Shown here: piece by piece, positions 26,893-38,932 of the stretch
Layout of the letters: the number at the start of each line of letters is the position of its first letter
Numbering within the stretch: the first letter of the stretch is position 1
Origin: Centropus unirufus
Taxonomy: Eukaryota > Chordata > Aves > Cuculiformes > Centropidae
DNA length: 64,000 nucleotides
NCBI GenBank assembly: GCA_013397695.1
Contig: VYZI01000171.1
Coordinates: 413,851 to 477,850 of the forward strand
Direction of reading: 5' to 3'
Program-made: the position numbers and the translations under genes
Notes under the pieces: model-generated
Told to the model about the DNA's origin: nothing
Databases searched by the model: none
Seen by the model: only the letters and a program-made list of their open reading frames with translations

Positions 26893-27625
26893 CATGGAAT
26901 ATCTCAGGCTGGAACGTACCCATAAGAATCACCAGCAATCACTGGCCACCCTCTTGGTGAAGAACTCTTCCCTAATATCAGATGTGAACTTCCCTTGGTG
27001 CAGCCTCAGTCCATTTTTTTGTGTTGTATGCCTGGTCACCAAAGAGAGGAGGTAGGCACCTCATACTCCATTTCCCCTCTTGAGGAAGTTGTAGATTGCA
27101 ATGAAGTTATCCCTTATGCTACTTTTTTTATAAAGTGAACAGACCAAGTGACTTCAGCTGCTCCTTGTAAAACTTGCCCTCAAGACATGTCACCATCTTA
27201 ATCTCCCTCCTCTGAACACACTCTGATAGTTTCATATCTTATATTGAAGCACCTACAACTGCACACAGTACTCAAGGTGGGGCCACACCAGTGCAGTGTA
27301 GGGGGCCAATCATGTCCCTTGAGCAGGAATGCTGTGCTGGATGCACCCCAGGCAAAGGACATCATTGACCCATTTTTAACTTGCCATCAACGCAAACCCC
27401 AGATGTCTTTGCATGAGTCTGTTCTCCAGACTCTCATTCCCTGATTTGTACATATAAATGAGACTACAGGACCTACTAGGACAGTGTCATCAGCAAATTT
27501 ACTTAATGTACACTCAATCCCTCCATCTGGATATTGTGTAATAACATTAAAGAACACTGACTCTAAAATTAAGTGCTGGGAAACCCCACCTTCCTCACAC
27601 ACCTTCATCATATCAGGCTCAGTGA
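26893..27625 (-). mobile_element. CR1 LINE fragment, minus strand
   Basis: This is an antisense CR1. The diverged 3' end is on the left (ATCATGGAATATCTCAGGCT, 26893-26912). It continues through complements of the late ORF2 region: the CTTGGTGCAGCCTCAGTCC area near 26995, the CACCAGTGCAGTGTAGGGGGC area near 27287, the AACCCCAGATGTCTTTGCA area near 27395, and the complement of the SKFADDT-coding stretch at about 27483-27506 (GTGTCATCAGCAAATTTACTTA). It fades out near 27625 at the position matching the middle of the reverse transcriptase domain. It is more diverged than the copies at 8.8 kb and 35.6 kb and has no recognisable octamer tail, suggesting greater age. Only fragments of reading frame survive. 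Confidence 0.9.
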
Positions 27626-28225
27626 AGAGACAGTTTAATTTTGACTTCTATTTAAAGTAAAATTCTAATCTAGTCTTCCTCTTGTCATTCCAGTGTCATT
27701 GTATATTCTGGATTACTTCAATGAATATGCAGGTAACATTTTCAAAATCTGCAGTGAGATCTGGATGGGCGGTTACACAGGAAAAAAAGAGACAAATGGT
27801 AGAAAAAGTAAAAAAAAAGACACAAATCAGAGTAATTTCACCAGCTGATACCAATTCAACTTTTTATGTTGTACATTGAAACTTTGATGTCCTAGAAACT
27901 TCAAGATTCCTTTATTTAGTGGCTTCTAAAAAGGCTGCTATACTTAACTCACTTTTTAGAAAGTTTGGCTGGCTATCTTTGGAAATATTCAATCCAAAGT
28001 CTATGAACCTGAAATTATTCTATTTGATCAGATACAGAGATTAAAAAGTTATCATTAAATAACAGTTCTCTGATGCTTGCACATGTAACGAGAAAATAAA
28101 AACATTGTTGAAAAATGAGCAGACTCGGTAAAAAGAATTGCCTGAGTTTTATTCTCACCAGTATCCTTTTGACTAGAGCTAGAAGCTAGATATTCATACA
28201 AAATTATTTAAATTGGTCGTCTCTA
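27626..28225. other. Unique AT-rich spacer between CR1 and LTR
   Basis: About 600 bases between an old CR1 and the purine tract before the LTR. A 65-codon frame at 27682-27879 is lysine-rich and chance-like. No other feature is seen. Confidence 0.5.
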
Positions 28226-28345
28226 CAGAGAAATGAAAAAAAAAAAAAGAAGAGAGGAAAGAGAGAGAAGGACAGACAGAGAAAGAAAGAGGAGGAAGCA
28301 GAGGTGAAAGGAGGAAAGTGGAAGGTGGGAATGTATAGTTGTAAA
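28226..28345. repeat. Purine-rich (GA)n tract
   Basis: About 100 bases are almost pure A/G on the plus strand, made of an A13 run followed by GAGA, GAAAGA and GGAGGAA words with few interruptions. It directly precedes the recognisable part of the downstream LTR, so the 5' boundary of that LTR may be hidden in or just after it. Its complement yields a serine/phenylalanine-rich open frame that is a compositional artefact. Confidence 0.8.
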
Positions 28346-28359
28346 TTCAGACTTCCTCT

Positions 28360-29418
28360 GTGTATTGTACTTGCATGGCAAGCAAGGGTTTGGTGCTGGG
28401 GAGACTGCATAGGTATCTTCTGTGAGACGATGTCAGAAGTTCCCCCATATCAGAGAGAGCCAGTGCCAGCCATCTCCCAGGTGATGCCAAATGCCAGCCA
28501 GCTCCACCACTGGCCAAAGCCGAACCAGTGAGTGATGCTGGCAGCACCTTTGGAATAACGTAAAATAACTGCTGCACAACAGTAGCCAGAAGTAACACGT
28601 GCAAATATGTTAGAAACAAATATGTACACACCAAAGTCAGCAAAGCAAGAGGGGAAGAAGTCTTTCAGGTATTGGAGGTGCTCCAGGAGCTGGAGCAGAC
28701 ACTCCCCTGCAATCCATAGTGAAAACATGGACAGCCTGTGTATGTCCATAGTGGAGCAGATATCCTCCTGGACCCCATGGAGAGCCCCGCACTGGAGGAG
28801 GTGGAAGCACTCAAAGGAGGCTGGGCCCACATGTAGAACCCACACTGGAGAGGTTTTCTGGCAGGGCTTTTGACTCAAAGGGGAAACCACTCTGGAGCAG
28901 TCCATGAACTGCTCCATGGAAGGGACCCATGCTGGACCATTTTGTGAAGAATTGCATCCAATAGGAAGGACCCATATGAAGAAGTTCATGGAGAACTGTC
29001 TTCCATGGGAGGGGTCTCACATTGGAACAAGGGAATAATGTGACAAGTCAAGCCTTGAAGCGAAAGGAGCAACAGAGAAAGCATTTGATTAAATGAATGC
29101 AGCCCTCTGTCCTCCAACCCTTGTGCTGCTTAGAGGAACGGAGTAGAGAATTTGACAGTCTAAAAAGGAGGGATTAGAAGAAGATGTTTTAAGATTTGTT
29201 TTCTTTTATCATTATCATACCCAGACTTTTGATTGGCAATAAATTAAATTCCCCAAGTCAAGTCTGTTTTGTCTGTGATGGTAATGCTGAGTGATCTCCC
29301 TTTCCTTATCTTTACTCATGAGCTTTCCATTATATTTTCTCTCTCCTGTCCAGTCAAAGGGGGAATGACAGATTGGCTTGGTAGACACCTGGCATCCAAC
29401 CAAGATTGTCCCACCACT
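28360..29418 (+). mobile_element. Endogenous retrovirus LTR (avian, long type), old
   Basis: This is a long solo or partial LTR in plus orientation, of a type common in bird genomes (I believe the ERVL group, but the assignment is from memory). Visible hallmarks are the GAGAGAGCCAGTGCCAGCC region near 28451, a series of degenerate tandem units of roughly 40-60 bases built from CCATGGA, GGACCCA and CTGGAGCAG-like words between about 28690 and 29030, an AATAAA signal at 29238-29243 followed by a GT-rich stretch, and a 3' end in TCCCACCACT near 29418 where the family normally ends in CCACCACA. Few CpG remain and the 5' end is not recognisable, so the copy is old. No gag, pol or env sequence flanks it. 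Confidence 0.8.
29238..29243 (+). promoter_or_regulatory. LTR polyadenylation signal AATAAA
   Basis: A canonical AATAAA inside the old LTR is followed by a GT-rich stretch (TCTGTTTTGTCTGTGATGG near 29265). This is where the R/U5 boundary would be expected in this LTR type. Whether it still works in host transcripts is not shown. Confidence 0.6.
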
Positions 29419-32400
29419 CTGAAACCATAAAATAGGAGTGAACCCAAGATGTTAAATTAGAGCATCAGTCTGAATCTGATTTTACACAAAACACCTTAAC
29501 ACATTCAAGTAAATTAATACTGGATTGCCAAGACACATGTCAGAAAACTGAGATTGCCAGTTTTTAAGTGACATGATCAATGTGTCACAACTCAGTCCTG
29601 GATGCAAGATCCAGACCTTCCAAGTCGAGCTGGCAGGTAAGACTTTCATACCTCCCATATTAATCACCAAGGCACTTCATTTGATTGTTCTCTCCCAGAT
29701 CAGCTGTAAACTGGACCTGTTATAGAGGTTGGTTGGAAACAAGTATGTGTGAAGGGTTCAACCAAAAATTTATTTGATTCATTTGAAACTTTTAAAAGTA
29801 CAAACAATTGTCATTAAATCTTTTAAATCTGAATGTGTTACTGGAGGAGAACATGGCAAAAATGGAAGAGGAGTACAAGTACTCCACTTGCACTTGTACT
29901 CTATTTTAGACTTTTCTACAGAGCCCAAAAGACACAGTCAAAACTAATTCAAGCTTTTTTGATCTAGAACTGAAGCTGGAGACACTTTTCGTGTTTTGAA
30001 GGCTGGGAGCTTAATCGCAAACTTACCTTCCAGCCATAGTCTAGAGAACATAGCACTGCACAGACGAAGATTTTTTGCGTGAGTTTTCCAAAAGAAGTTA
30101 TGATCAGCCACCATAGATATTTCCCAGCTTTTTCAATTCCACAGTTTAATCATCTCCAAAACATACAGGCTGGTCTTGACCATCATGGAAAATAAAGAAT
30201 ACTCCAAACTGGAACAACACGGTATATTAAGAACCAGTTCCCATACCAGATTATTACATCTAAGAGAACACTTCCCATGTGTTTTAGTAATATAATCACT
30301 TTATGAGTTCACTTTGCAGATGCTTTTTCCAGGGCTTTTAAACAAGTTAATCAATGGTATTTTAAACAAAGGTACTTCTAAGGTCATCCATGCAAGATAA
30401 GTTTTAAAAGGAGTGTGTACACAAATCACTACTTATCAATTACTGCATGTGTAAACAAAATCTTTGTATAAATGAACTATTAATTAACCCTATTGAAGTA
30501 AGACTTTCATTGACAGGAAAACAACATTTTGTGCAAATATATTTATGTGATTCAGTTTTGCAGTTTTGAAAATATGGCTCATGATGTATGTGGTAAGATC
30601 AAGGATGGATAGCATGTCATCAGTGGATACAAATAAAATATATTCTAGCAATTTCAAATAACTACAGCATTATGATATGAAGAATTGATGTGGGTAGGTC
30701 TTACCCATCAATTCTGTTGGGTCTCCCAATATGGAGAAAACCAAATCACAAATTCTGTTTAATTTCAGAGATCACCTATCTTGTCCTATAGCCATCATAA
30801 TTTTGAAGACTGAATAAATTAGAATAGTCAGGAACAATTCTGTCTTTTGGGAGTTAGCTGATTGAGTTGCCTCTGCTTGCTCAGAAACATCCTTAAATTG
30901 GAAGCTGATTATCCTCTAGAAAAAGTAAACTAGTATATTGATGCCAAAGGACTATCTAAACTGCATAAATATAAAGGAGAATAATTATTTCTATCATGTT
31001 TTTGACTGTTCCTAACTGTTACTTGGAGTAAACTTCCTGTATTTAGTCAGTTTTCTACTGTGATTCTTCCAGTGTGTCTTTTTTCTACAATAAAGAATGA
31101 AAAACAAGTGTATTGAAAATTGCTCTTTTCAAGACTGTGACATGTAAAACATTCTGTTAAAATATTTCTATGAGAAAGCAAGGCAAATTGTCCAGTGTAC
31201 AGAGGGCAAAGTGAATGAATCACACAGAAAATCTACAAAGGATTTTTCTGCTTTTCCTAACAGAGTAATCTATTACTAATACATTGCATGTGATCATATG
31301 AAGTCATACAATGTGCAAGTCCTCAGGTTTAGATAATTAAACGAACATTTTAAAAATGCATTCTGGCCAGCACAGCAGGATTATGTGTGGATTTGGCTTA
31401 ATCTTCAAGAGATCAGATATAAAAAAAATTAATCCTTGTATAGCTTGTATTTAACCTGATATAAAATTTAAACTGATTTTATCTAAAAATCTAAAAATGT
31501 TCAAATACCTACTATGTAAAACAATTAGTTTGGAATTTCCATCTGAAAATCTTCTCAGTACTGAGATAGAAGAGCAGGAAAATATCTTATTTACTATAAA
31601 AATCAGCAGTTTTCCAAAGGTTTGGTTAGACTCCTCTCTGCAGGAAGTATGTCTAATTCAGATTAAAATGTCATTGTTTTCCCTATAGGATCTCAGAGAA
31701 TCTGCAAAGGCCTTTTACTGCTGAGAACTTCACTTGTCGCTAGTCATCACAGCACAACAAAATGGTGCATACATCCTGTGTGATTTAATTAAACTTAATT
31801 ATGCAAGTTAAGAAACGCACTTAAAGGACTGGGCTTTGAACAGCTCTTTGCTCTACCTTTCAGCAGTTGTCCACGTCACTTCATGATATGTTTGTATGAT
31901 CAATTGCAGATATGATATAACCCCACAGAAAAGATCTACGCAATATGAAGCAAAGGGAGGAAGCTACATTCTTAGTCCTTTAAATAATTTAAAAAATACA
32001 GGAAGAGTTAGGTAAGTAAATGTTTTATACTTTTTGCAATGTTTTTAATAAAACACCCTTTTGCACTCATAATCTCTCAACTTTTCTCTGCTTTTCTTTT
32101 TTCAACAAGAATGCCTTTTTTTGTGATTATCCACAACATAACCATCAGTTGCTGGCTTATGACAAATGAAGAATATCCTACCCAGAAGTACTAAATTAGT
32201 ACCAAAATGAAGAACCTTTTAATAAAGTTCTAATGTACCCACACAAACCAAACCAAACCAAACCAAACCAAATAACCCAAAAGAAAGCAAAACAAAACCA
32301 TAACTGTCGGTTTTATAGGCCCCCTGCAAGACAGCCTTGAAAGTAACCTTCAGCATCTGCTTCTCTGATTTGCTTAAGTAATTGGTAAGTGATTAGGATT

Positions 32401-35400
32401 ACATGCTGACAAAAACAAGCTCAGCATGTGATGGAGTGAGCTGATTCTCTTGCTTCAAATTACAACGAATTCCAGAAAGGTTTAGAAAGAATGATTATTT
32501 ATTTAAAGAGTTTATGATCTTCAAGTTAACAGACATCCATGACTTATTACAAGAGTTATGTGCCTGAGAATGATAAAACACAGACGAACACAGAGCAAGG
32601 GGCAGAGCTTTCATTGCTGCGCAGGCAGGGTTTTTGAGACTTATTTCCTCGGGAGACCACTATGACCTCCTTCTCACCCTACAAAATGCACAAGTTTGTT
32701 TTCTGAATTCATTCTTATTAAGCAACATGATGCGAGGAGAAGTGACACAGAAAAGGAAACCTACTAGGCTACCATTCTCTCTAGGGAAGAGAAGGCTGTT
32801 GCGCTAATCCAAAACTGCAGGTTTGGGACTGATATCTTATTTGTCAGACCAGGCAAGTTCAAGAGTTATAAAAATATATTTCATTTTATTTTTCAGGGCT
32901 ACTCCTTTCTCAGTGTTTTCTAGTCAAGATGTATCTTTTCTTCAGTTATCCCATCACTGGTTCTTCTTCTTTGCAAAACAGTCAGCCTCACTGGGGTGTC
33001 AGCACCACAGAGCAACATCAGAAGCACTCTGGACTGCTTAGCTGTAGCTGCTCATGTGATATTAGTACAGCTGTACTTTGACCCCAGCTCTTTGTGAGTG
33101 TAAAAACCAAACCCTAAATTTCTCATTGCGCTTCTCAGCAACTGACTTTTCTTCCCACAAGGGTAGAATCTGGAGAGTCACACACTTAGCTATGGCAGCC
33201 AGCCAAAGCCAAATCAGATGCTCCCTCATGAATAGATGACCCATGGCTTGTTGATACCATTAGCTTCAGTGCCTTGAACAACTTTGAGATGCCTTTTAAA
33301 AAATTGGACAAGTAGTGCCTAGTATGCCTTGACCTCAGTATGGTTTGTGATCTCCCAGAGAGGTGACAACTTTGCCAGTCTGCAGCAGGGCTCCAAGAGT
33401 CTGAATACAGCCCACTCCACTGTTCTGTGGGCTGCAGTGGGGAGGCAGGGGCCACAGGTCAGTGTGAGATATGTCACTACTACTTTCATCCCTTCCTATT
33501 TTGATTGGTTACAAACACAGAAGACAACAGTAGATCTGGTACTGTTAAGACTGTACAGGTGCTCTTCAGGACCAGTTGTCCCTTCAGTTGCAAGAACCTG
33601 TGTAGAGCAACTTTTCACTTGCATGAGGAGGCAAAAAATGTCCATGGCAAGCCCTTTAGACCAGCTGTGTTTCTGGTAAAATGCAAATGACAATAGAACC
33701 ATGAGCTGAGGAAACAGAAGAGAGAGATTATTCAACTGAGGGATAAAATTATCTGCAATTAAAATAGCATGATTTTCAGAAATGGAGCTTTGCAGTAGAA
33801 AATACTTGAACATTTTTTCATAAACACAGACTGAAGCGGTTTTTTTATTTTTCCATCTGACATACTTTTTCTCACAATATTCAAACTCAAGACAGAATTC
33901 CTGAGAGGTCGCAGACCTGCTGGTAATGATAAAAAATGGTAATCTGGTAATTACCAGGTACGGTCACATTAAAATTCTTTTATCACCTCAGTTGGAACTG
34001 AGTGAACATTGGTTAGTTTAACTTGGGCAGATTCATAGTACAAGAATTTTTCCTTGAATTTCATTGAAAAATATGGATAAGAAACATGTTATTAAAATTT
34101 TTTACAATGACAATAATCTATATCATTATGCAGAAGCATGGAATTTCATGAGAAATCTAGAAGTAGAATATCTTTTTTCTTAGGTATTACTTACAACTGT
34201 CTCTGCTCTTCTCTGTACTGCAGAATTGAAATTCTTGTTCTGCAAGTATTCCTTCTACTCAATATGTCACAAGCTACAGTATACCAATGTATATAACAAA
34301 CCCATCTCCTCCATTCCTTCCTTTGCCCTTAATCTTGACAATCTGATGCTTATGTGAGAGAGGGAAAGGTCAGCAGGACATAGGATGTAAAATGATTTCT
34401 GTTGTCCATTGTTCCTTCTTTTCACTGTGTATACAAGCCTCCTCAAAAATGGTATTACTCCTGTGTTTGCACACATGCTGATTTCAACCATATAGAATCA
34501 CACAGAAAAGATGTAGTAGGTCCATTTACTCTATTACATTTCCACCAGGGAGAGACTGTGGTTATTCAGGGTGGGCAAAATTTCCTGCCTTTTTGTTTCT
34601 GACCAGGGAAGTTTAGATGCAAATACAGTTTGTGAGCATGACACAGGCTGCTTTTCAGTGGTTACATCAGTTACTTGTGTCCAGAATATAACCATCCTGA
34701 TATATTAGGCACTGAAAAAAGGGAAGGGTTATAAGTCACCATGAAACGGCTTCAGTGAACATCTGTTGCAATATATCTGAGAGGCAGTAGATGAATTTGA
34801 ACTCTTGGAATTAATCAGGTAGGGCATGACCTTAGTGAAACATTTATGAAAAAGCAGTCTCACACCATGGCAACAGAGCCTCTTCTCTCTCAGATGCAGA
34901 GGGTGGCACTTCACTAGCCCCAGCTTCTACACTTATCAGGGGAACAAAAGGGACAAGGAGTGCTATTGATGTAATTGTTTTTGTGAACTGCATAGGTCAC
35001 TCTTGAACATTCGAGCCGATGAATACCTGATCTAACTGATCAGCCTGTAAGCAGCTGTGTAGAGCTCTTGCACTGTATGGTATAATTTTGCTGATAGTCA
35101 CGAGCTGGCAGGCTTCATTATAGTCACAGTGAAAAAGAGAAAACATTGTACTTCATTAATTTGATGGGATATAGCACCTTTCCGGAAGATCAGTGTACAC
35201 AGTGGTGTTCTTTTCCATTTCACTTTCAGGGTATAATCTTCAGTGCTTTCTGGAGGCCAACAAATCCTACTGAAGGGCAGGCATGACTCGATGTTTGTGC
35301 TGAGCTGGTGCTTCTTAGACTGTGCAAGAAGGAGGTTATATAGCTCTTAAGATTAGACTCTTATTTTTTTCTTAGACCCTAAACTGAGAGCCTCACCTGA

Positions 35401-35604
35401 GAGCATGTCAAAGGCTATGTTTGTTCACCCAGCCACTGATTTAATTTTCACTGTAGTTTTTAATACTGTTGATAGTCACTCTTCGTTACTAAACTAATGC
35501 TGTCAGTGTTGTCTCTACAATTGTGCACTCTTGGCTCTCTAGCCAAGTTTGTCCACGTATTTTCCCATTTTCCATAATAATTTCCCTGCTGTTCTTCATG
35601 TTGT
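29419..35604. other. Unique noncoding DNA, no gene seen
   Basis: About 6 kb of AT-rich DNA without a recognisable exon or large repeat. The longest frame (33329-33679, 116 codons on the plus strand) has several overlapping frames on both strands, a pattern of locally stop-poor sequence rather than of one coding frame. It has no recognisable domain. An ACCAA microsatellite lies at 32245-32270. Confidence 0.55.
32245..32270. repeat. (AACCA)n microsatellite
   Basis: About five tandem copies of the pentamer AACCA stand in an A-rich context. A similar, less regular AAACC/AAAAC run occurs at 47627-47658. Confidence 0.9.
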
Positions 35605-36500
35605 CATAGAACCACAGATTCATAGAATCACTAGGTTGGAAAAGACCTCTGAGATCATTGAGTCCAATCATAGTTTTTTGCCCCCATTCCATATCCTTAA
35701 GTACCTCAACTACCCATCTTTTAAACATCTCCAGGGATAGCGATTCCACAACCTCTCTGGGCAGTCTATGATAGCACCCAATGACCCTTCTGGTGAAATT
35801 TTTTTCCTAATGTCCAATCTGAACCTCCATTGGTGCAGGCTGAGGTCATTCCCACTTGTCCTATCACCTATCACCTGGGAGAAGAGACCAACATCTATCT
35901 CTCTACAATCTCCTTTTAGGCTGGTGTAGGCAATAATAAGGTCTCCCCTCAGCCACCTCCAAACTGAACAACCCTCGTTCCCTCAGCCAGTTCTCATAAG
36001 ACAAGTTCTCCAGCCCTTTCATTGCCTCCATTGACCTTCTTGACAGGCTCCAGCGCCTCAATGTCCTTCCTTTAATGAGGGGCCCAGAAATGAACACAGG
36101 ATTGGAGGTACAGCCCCACCAGTGCTGAGCACAGGGGCAGAATCACCTCCTTGCTCCTGCTGACCATGCTGCTTCTGATAAAGGCCAAGATGCCATTGGC
36201 CTTCTGGGCCACCTGAGCTCACTGCTGGCTCCTGTTTAGACAACTGTCAACCAACACCCCCAGGTTCCTCTCTGCCAGGCAATTTTTCACTCTTCCCCAA
36301 GCCTGAAGTGCTGCCTGGCGTTCTTGTGTCCCAAGTGCAGGACCTGGTATTTGGTTTTGTTAAACTTCACCCCACTGGTCTAAGCCCATTGGTACCTCCT
36401 GTACAGATCCCTTTGAAGAGACACCCTACCCTCAGGCAGATCAACACTTCCTCCCAGCTTAGTGTTATCTGTGAACTTGTCAAGGGTACATTCAACCCTA
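35605..36500 (-). mobile_element. CR1 LINE fragment, minus strand
   Basis: An antisense CR1 of about 900 bases. Its 3' end on the left is clear: complement of the octamer tail (AGATTCATAGAATCAC, 35617-35632) and of the GGTTGGAAAAGACC box near 35634. It runs through the complement of the late ORF2 region and ends near 36500 in sequence complementary to the region just after the reverse transcriptase FADD box (GTTATCTGTGAACTTGTCAAG, 36464-36484). Several stretches of the antisense reading frame stay open for 60 or more codons but are interrupted. The good preservation of the tail suggests a younger insertion than the copies at 26.9 kb and 49.0 kb. Confidence 0.95.
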
Positions 36501-38174
36501 ACTTATATAATCATCTGAAAACATATGAAGGGAATTACTCTGTTGAACATAAAAAAAATAAATTAAAAATTACCAATAATGTACTAATTTCAATTTTTAA
36601 GGAAAAGGTAAATGTACCATTTATTCTTTTTTGTTTACTTCAGCAATATTAAAATATTTAATTAGCATTAAATTGCCTTAGTCATGACTAAAAAAGGTTA
36701 TTTTTGTTTACAGCTGTTGTCTTATTTTTTATTTAGCTTAGGATTGTTGAGTCTCAAAATCTTTGTTGAACATTGGAATCAATAACAAAATGTATTTTCT
36801 GATATCTTTTCAAAAATTTAGATTTCTCTTTATAAATTTTTTTCCCTTGTTTGTAAGCTACAAGTTCATTATTTGTTTGTCATGCTGTTTCTTAATTTAT
36901 TTTTGAAATATTATTGTCAACATGAATGAGCAAAGTCAGTTGAAAGTGTCCCACTTATCTAAAAATGTCACAGAAATCACTATGACTTCTTTGCTGTAGG
37001 TGAAGCATCACATCTTTTTGTGTATAACCTACCTTACTTTACCCATAACACAATTAGTGTTACCTTTAGACATATATAATATTTACTGAAATGTTCCCTA
37101 CTGGAGATGATTAACTGAAATAAAATGCTTTGACATAATAGAGTCAAAATAAGGCAAAATATTTCTGTAATTTCACAATCATTGACAGGCAATTTAAAAG
37201 ATTTTGTTCTATAAAAGATTTCAGAACAATGACTTTTTCTGCCTGAAAAGAAATGGGAAAATAGCACAATTTTCTAAGCAGAGAAATTACATTTTCTTAG
37301 CAGATTAGAGAAGTATTTACTGACAGATGCTAGCATAAGTGGTTGGCACACAGCATTACATGAGAACAAGAAGCTTCTCATTCTCTTGGAAGAATAAGGG
37401 GAAGTGGTAAGTGGAGTTTCATTTAGCTCTGATACAGGCCAAAAGTGTAAGGTGAGAGAAGATTCAAAGAGGGTAGATGTTTTCCATTCATCATGAACAG
37501 CAAGTAATATAAGTAACTGTAGGAAGGCTTTGGACAGCAGCATCCCTTTTATTTCTTGTGGGTTTTTTCACCTATGCTGGAGTTGATTCTCATGATGTCC
37601 TGATTTCACCATTTGAGCAAAGGCGTTAATCATGGCCATGTCATATTTCATGCTACATGAGTACACAAAATAACACCTTTCACACCCTTCTAAATGTGCA
37701 TTTAAACCAGTAGTGAATCAATATTTTGCGGTTCCATACAATGAGACTAAACAAACGCTTTCTCTCTAGCATGCTTGACCTAAAGGGAGGAAATGAAAAA
37801 TGGTCTCTAGCTTATCTCTGGCTGCCTGCATAGCATACTAATGCTGAATCTGGAAAAATGGTAAAACTTAAAATATACATGAAAGTCAGCCCCTGAGATG
37901 AAACTGGGAAAGTAATTCAATACTCCATAACCAGCAGTGCCAATTCAGCAATGGACAATCATCAGTAACAGTTGTTGAAAGAGGAAATAAGTCCTTGAAC
38001 TGGCAGCTTGATAGGTTAAAAGCTTTTCAGCTCTTTCTGAAACATTAAAGACTGAAGAAGAGAATGTTCTTCTATTTTACTTTCTGTTAGTCTTTCTTCT
38101 TCACTAGGATAAATTGTTGGTCTTCAGAGTCACTGTTCATACATCTGTGTGATTCTTCACTGCCTACAAAACAC
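36501..38174. other. Unique, very AT-rich noncoding DNA
   Basis: No gene or large repeat is seen. The part at about 36540-36960 is very AT-rich with many TTTAAT/ATTAAA words, and includes a perfect 14-base palindrome (TTAGTCATGACTAA, 36678-36691). The interval ends at an assembly gap. Confidence 0.55.
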
Positions 38175-38399
38175 NNNNNNNNNNNNNNNNNNNNNNNNNN
38201 NNNNNNNNNNNNNNNNNNNNNNNNNNNNNNNNNNNNNNNNNNNNNNNNNNNNNNNNNNNNNNNNNNNNNNNNNNNNNNNNNNNNNNNNNNNNNNNNNNNN
38301 NNNNNNNNNNNNNNNNNNNNNNNNNNNNNNNNNNNNNNNNNNNNNNNNNNNNNNNNNNNNNNNNNNNNNNNNNNNNNNNNNNNNNNNNNNNNNNNNNNN
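38175..38399. other. Assembly gap (225 N)
   Basis: A run of 225 N is immediately followed by a (CATATA)n array, so the gap most likely hides more of the same simple repeat. Open frames annotated across it are artefacts of N and of the repeat. Confidence 0.99.

Positions 38400-38494
<95 letters not shown>
38400..38494. repeat. (CATATA)n hexanucleotide microsatellite
   Basis: Nearly 16 perfect tandem hexamers run from the gap edge to 38494. The perfect register indicates a young, probably variable array. Its true length is unknown because the left edge is the gap. On its right it abuts a CR1 fragment within a few bases. Confidence 0.97.
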
Positions 38495-38495
38495 T

Positions 38496-38932
38496 CACCA
38501 GAAGGCTGGAGAACCTCTGCTATGGAACAAGCTGAGGCAGTTGGGCTTATTCAGCCTGGAGAAGAGAAAGCTCCAAGGAGATCTTACAGCAAGCAGCCTT
38601 CCAGTACCTGAATGGGGGCTTCAAGAAAGCTAGGGATGGGCATATTACAAGGTATGTAGTGACAGGATGATGGAGAATGGATTTAAATCGGAAGGGGGAA
38701 AACCTAGACTTTAGGAAGAAATTATTTACAGTGAGGGTGGGGAGGCACTGGCACAGGCTGTCCGGGGAAGTTGTGGATGCCCCCTCCCTGGAATTGTTTG
38801 AGGCTAGGTTGGGTGGGGCCTTCGGCAGCCTTGTCTAGTAGGAGGTGTCCCTGCCTGTGGCAGGGGTTTGAAACTAGATGATAAAGGTCTTTTCCAACCA
38901 AACCATTCAATGATTCTGTGACTCTATGTATA
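38496..38932 (+). mobile_element. CR1 LINE 3' end fragment
   Basis: About 435 bases of CR1 3' end. It begins with the AAGGCTGGAGAACCTCTGC region, passes TTCAGCCTGGAGAAGAGAAA (38550-38569) and the GGAGGCACTGGCACAGGCTG region near 38741, then GTTGTGGATGCCCCCTCCCT (38769-38788), then the 3' UTR (AACTAGATGATAAAGG near 38871) and a tail of ATGATTCTGTGACTCTATG at about 38910-38928. The corresponding ORF2 C-terminal peptide (RHWHRL, GEVVDAPSLELFEARL) is visible in pieces. The 5' truncation point coincides with the (CATATA)n array. The insertion could have landed in a microsatellite, or the array could have arisen at the junction. Confidence 0.94.

Noticed and set aside
28450..28989. Minus-strand open frame of 179 codons, the longest in the window
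   Set aside because: It is antisense to the retroviral LTR and is kept open by the LTR's internal repeats. The peptide matches no family and its frame follows the repeat units.
33329..33813. Cluster of overlapping frames of 61-116 codons on both strands
   Set aside because: Several frames compete and none shows a recognisable domain, so there is no reason to prefer one as coding.
34490..34510. ATAGAATCACACAGAA as a possible CR1 tail
   Set aside because: The match does not continue into the GGTTGGAAAAGACC box or any 3' UTR sequence, so it is probably chance.
38149..38535. Open frames on both strands across the gap (Ile-Tyr and Met-Tyr runs)
   Set aside because: They consist of N positions and the (CATATA)n microsatellite, so they carry no coding information.
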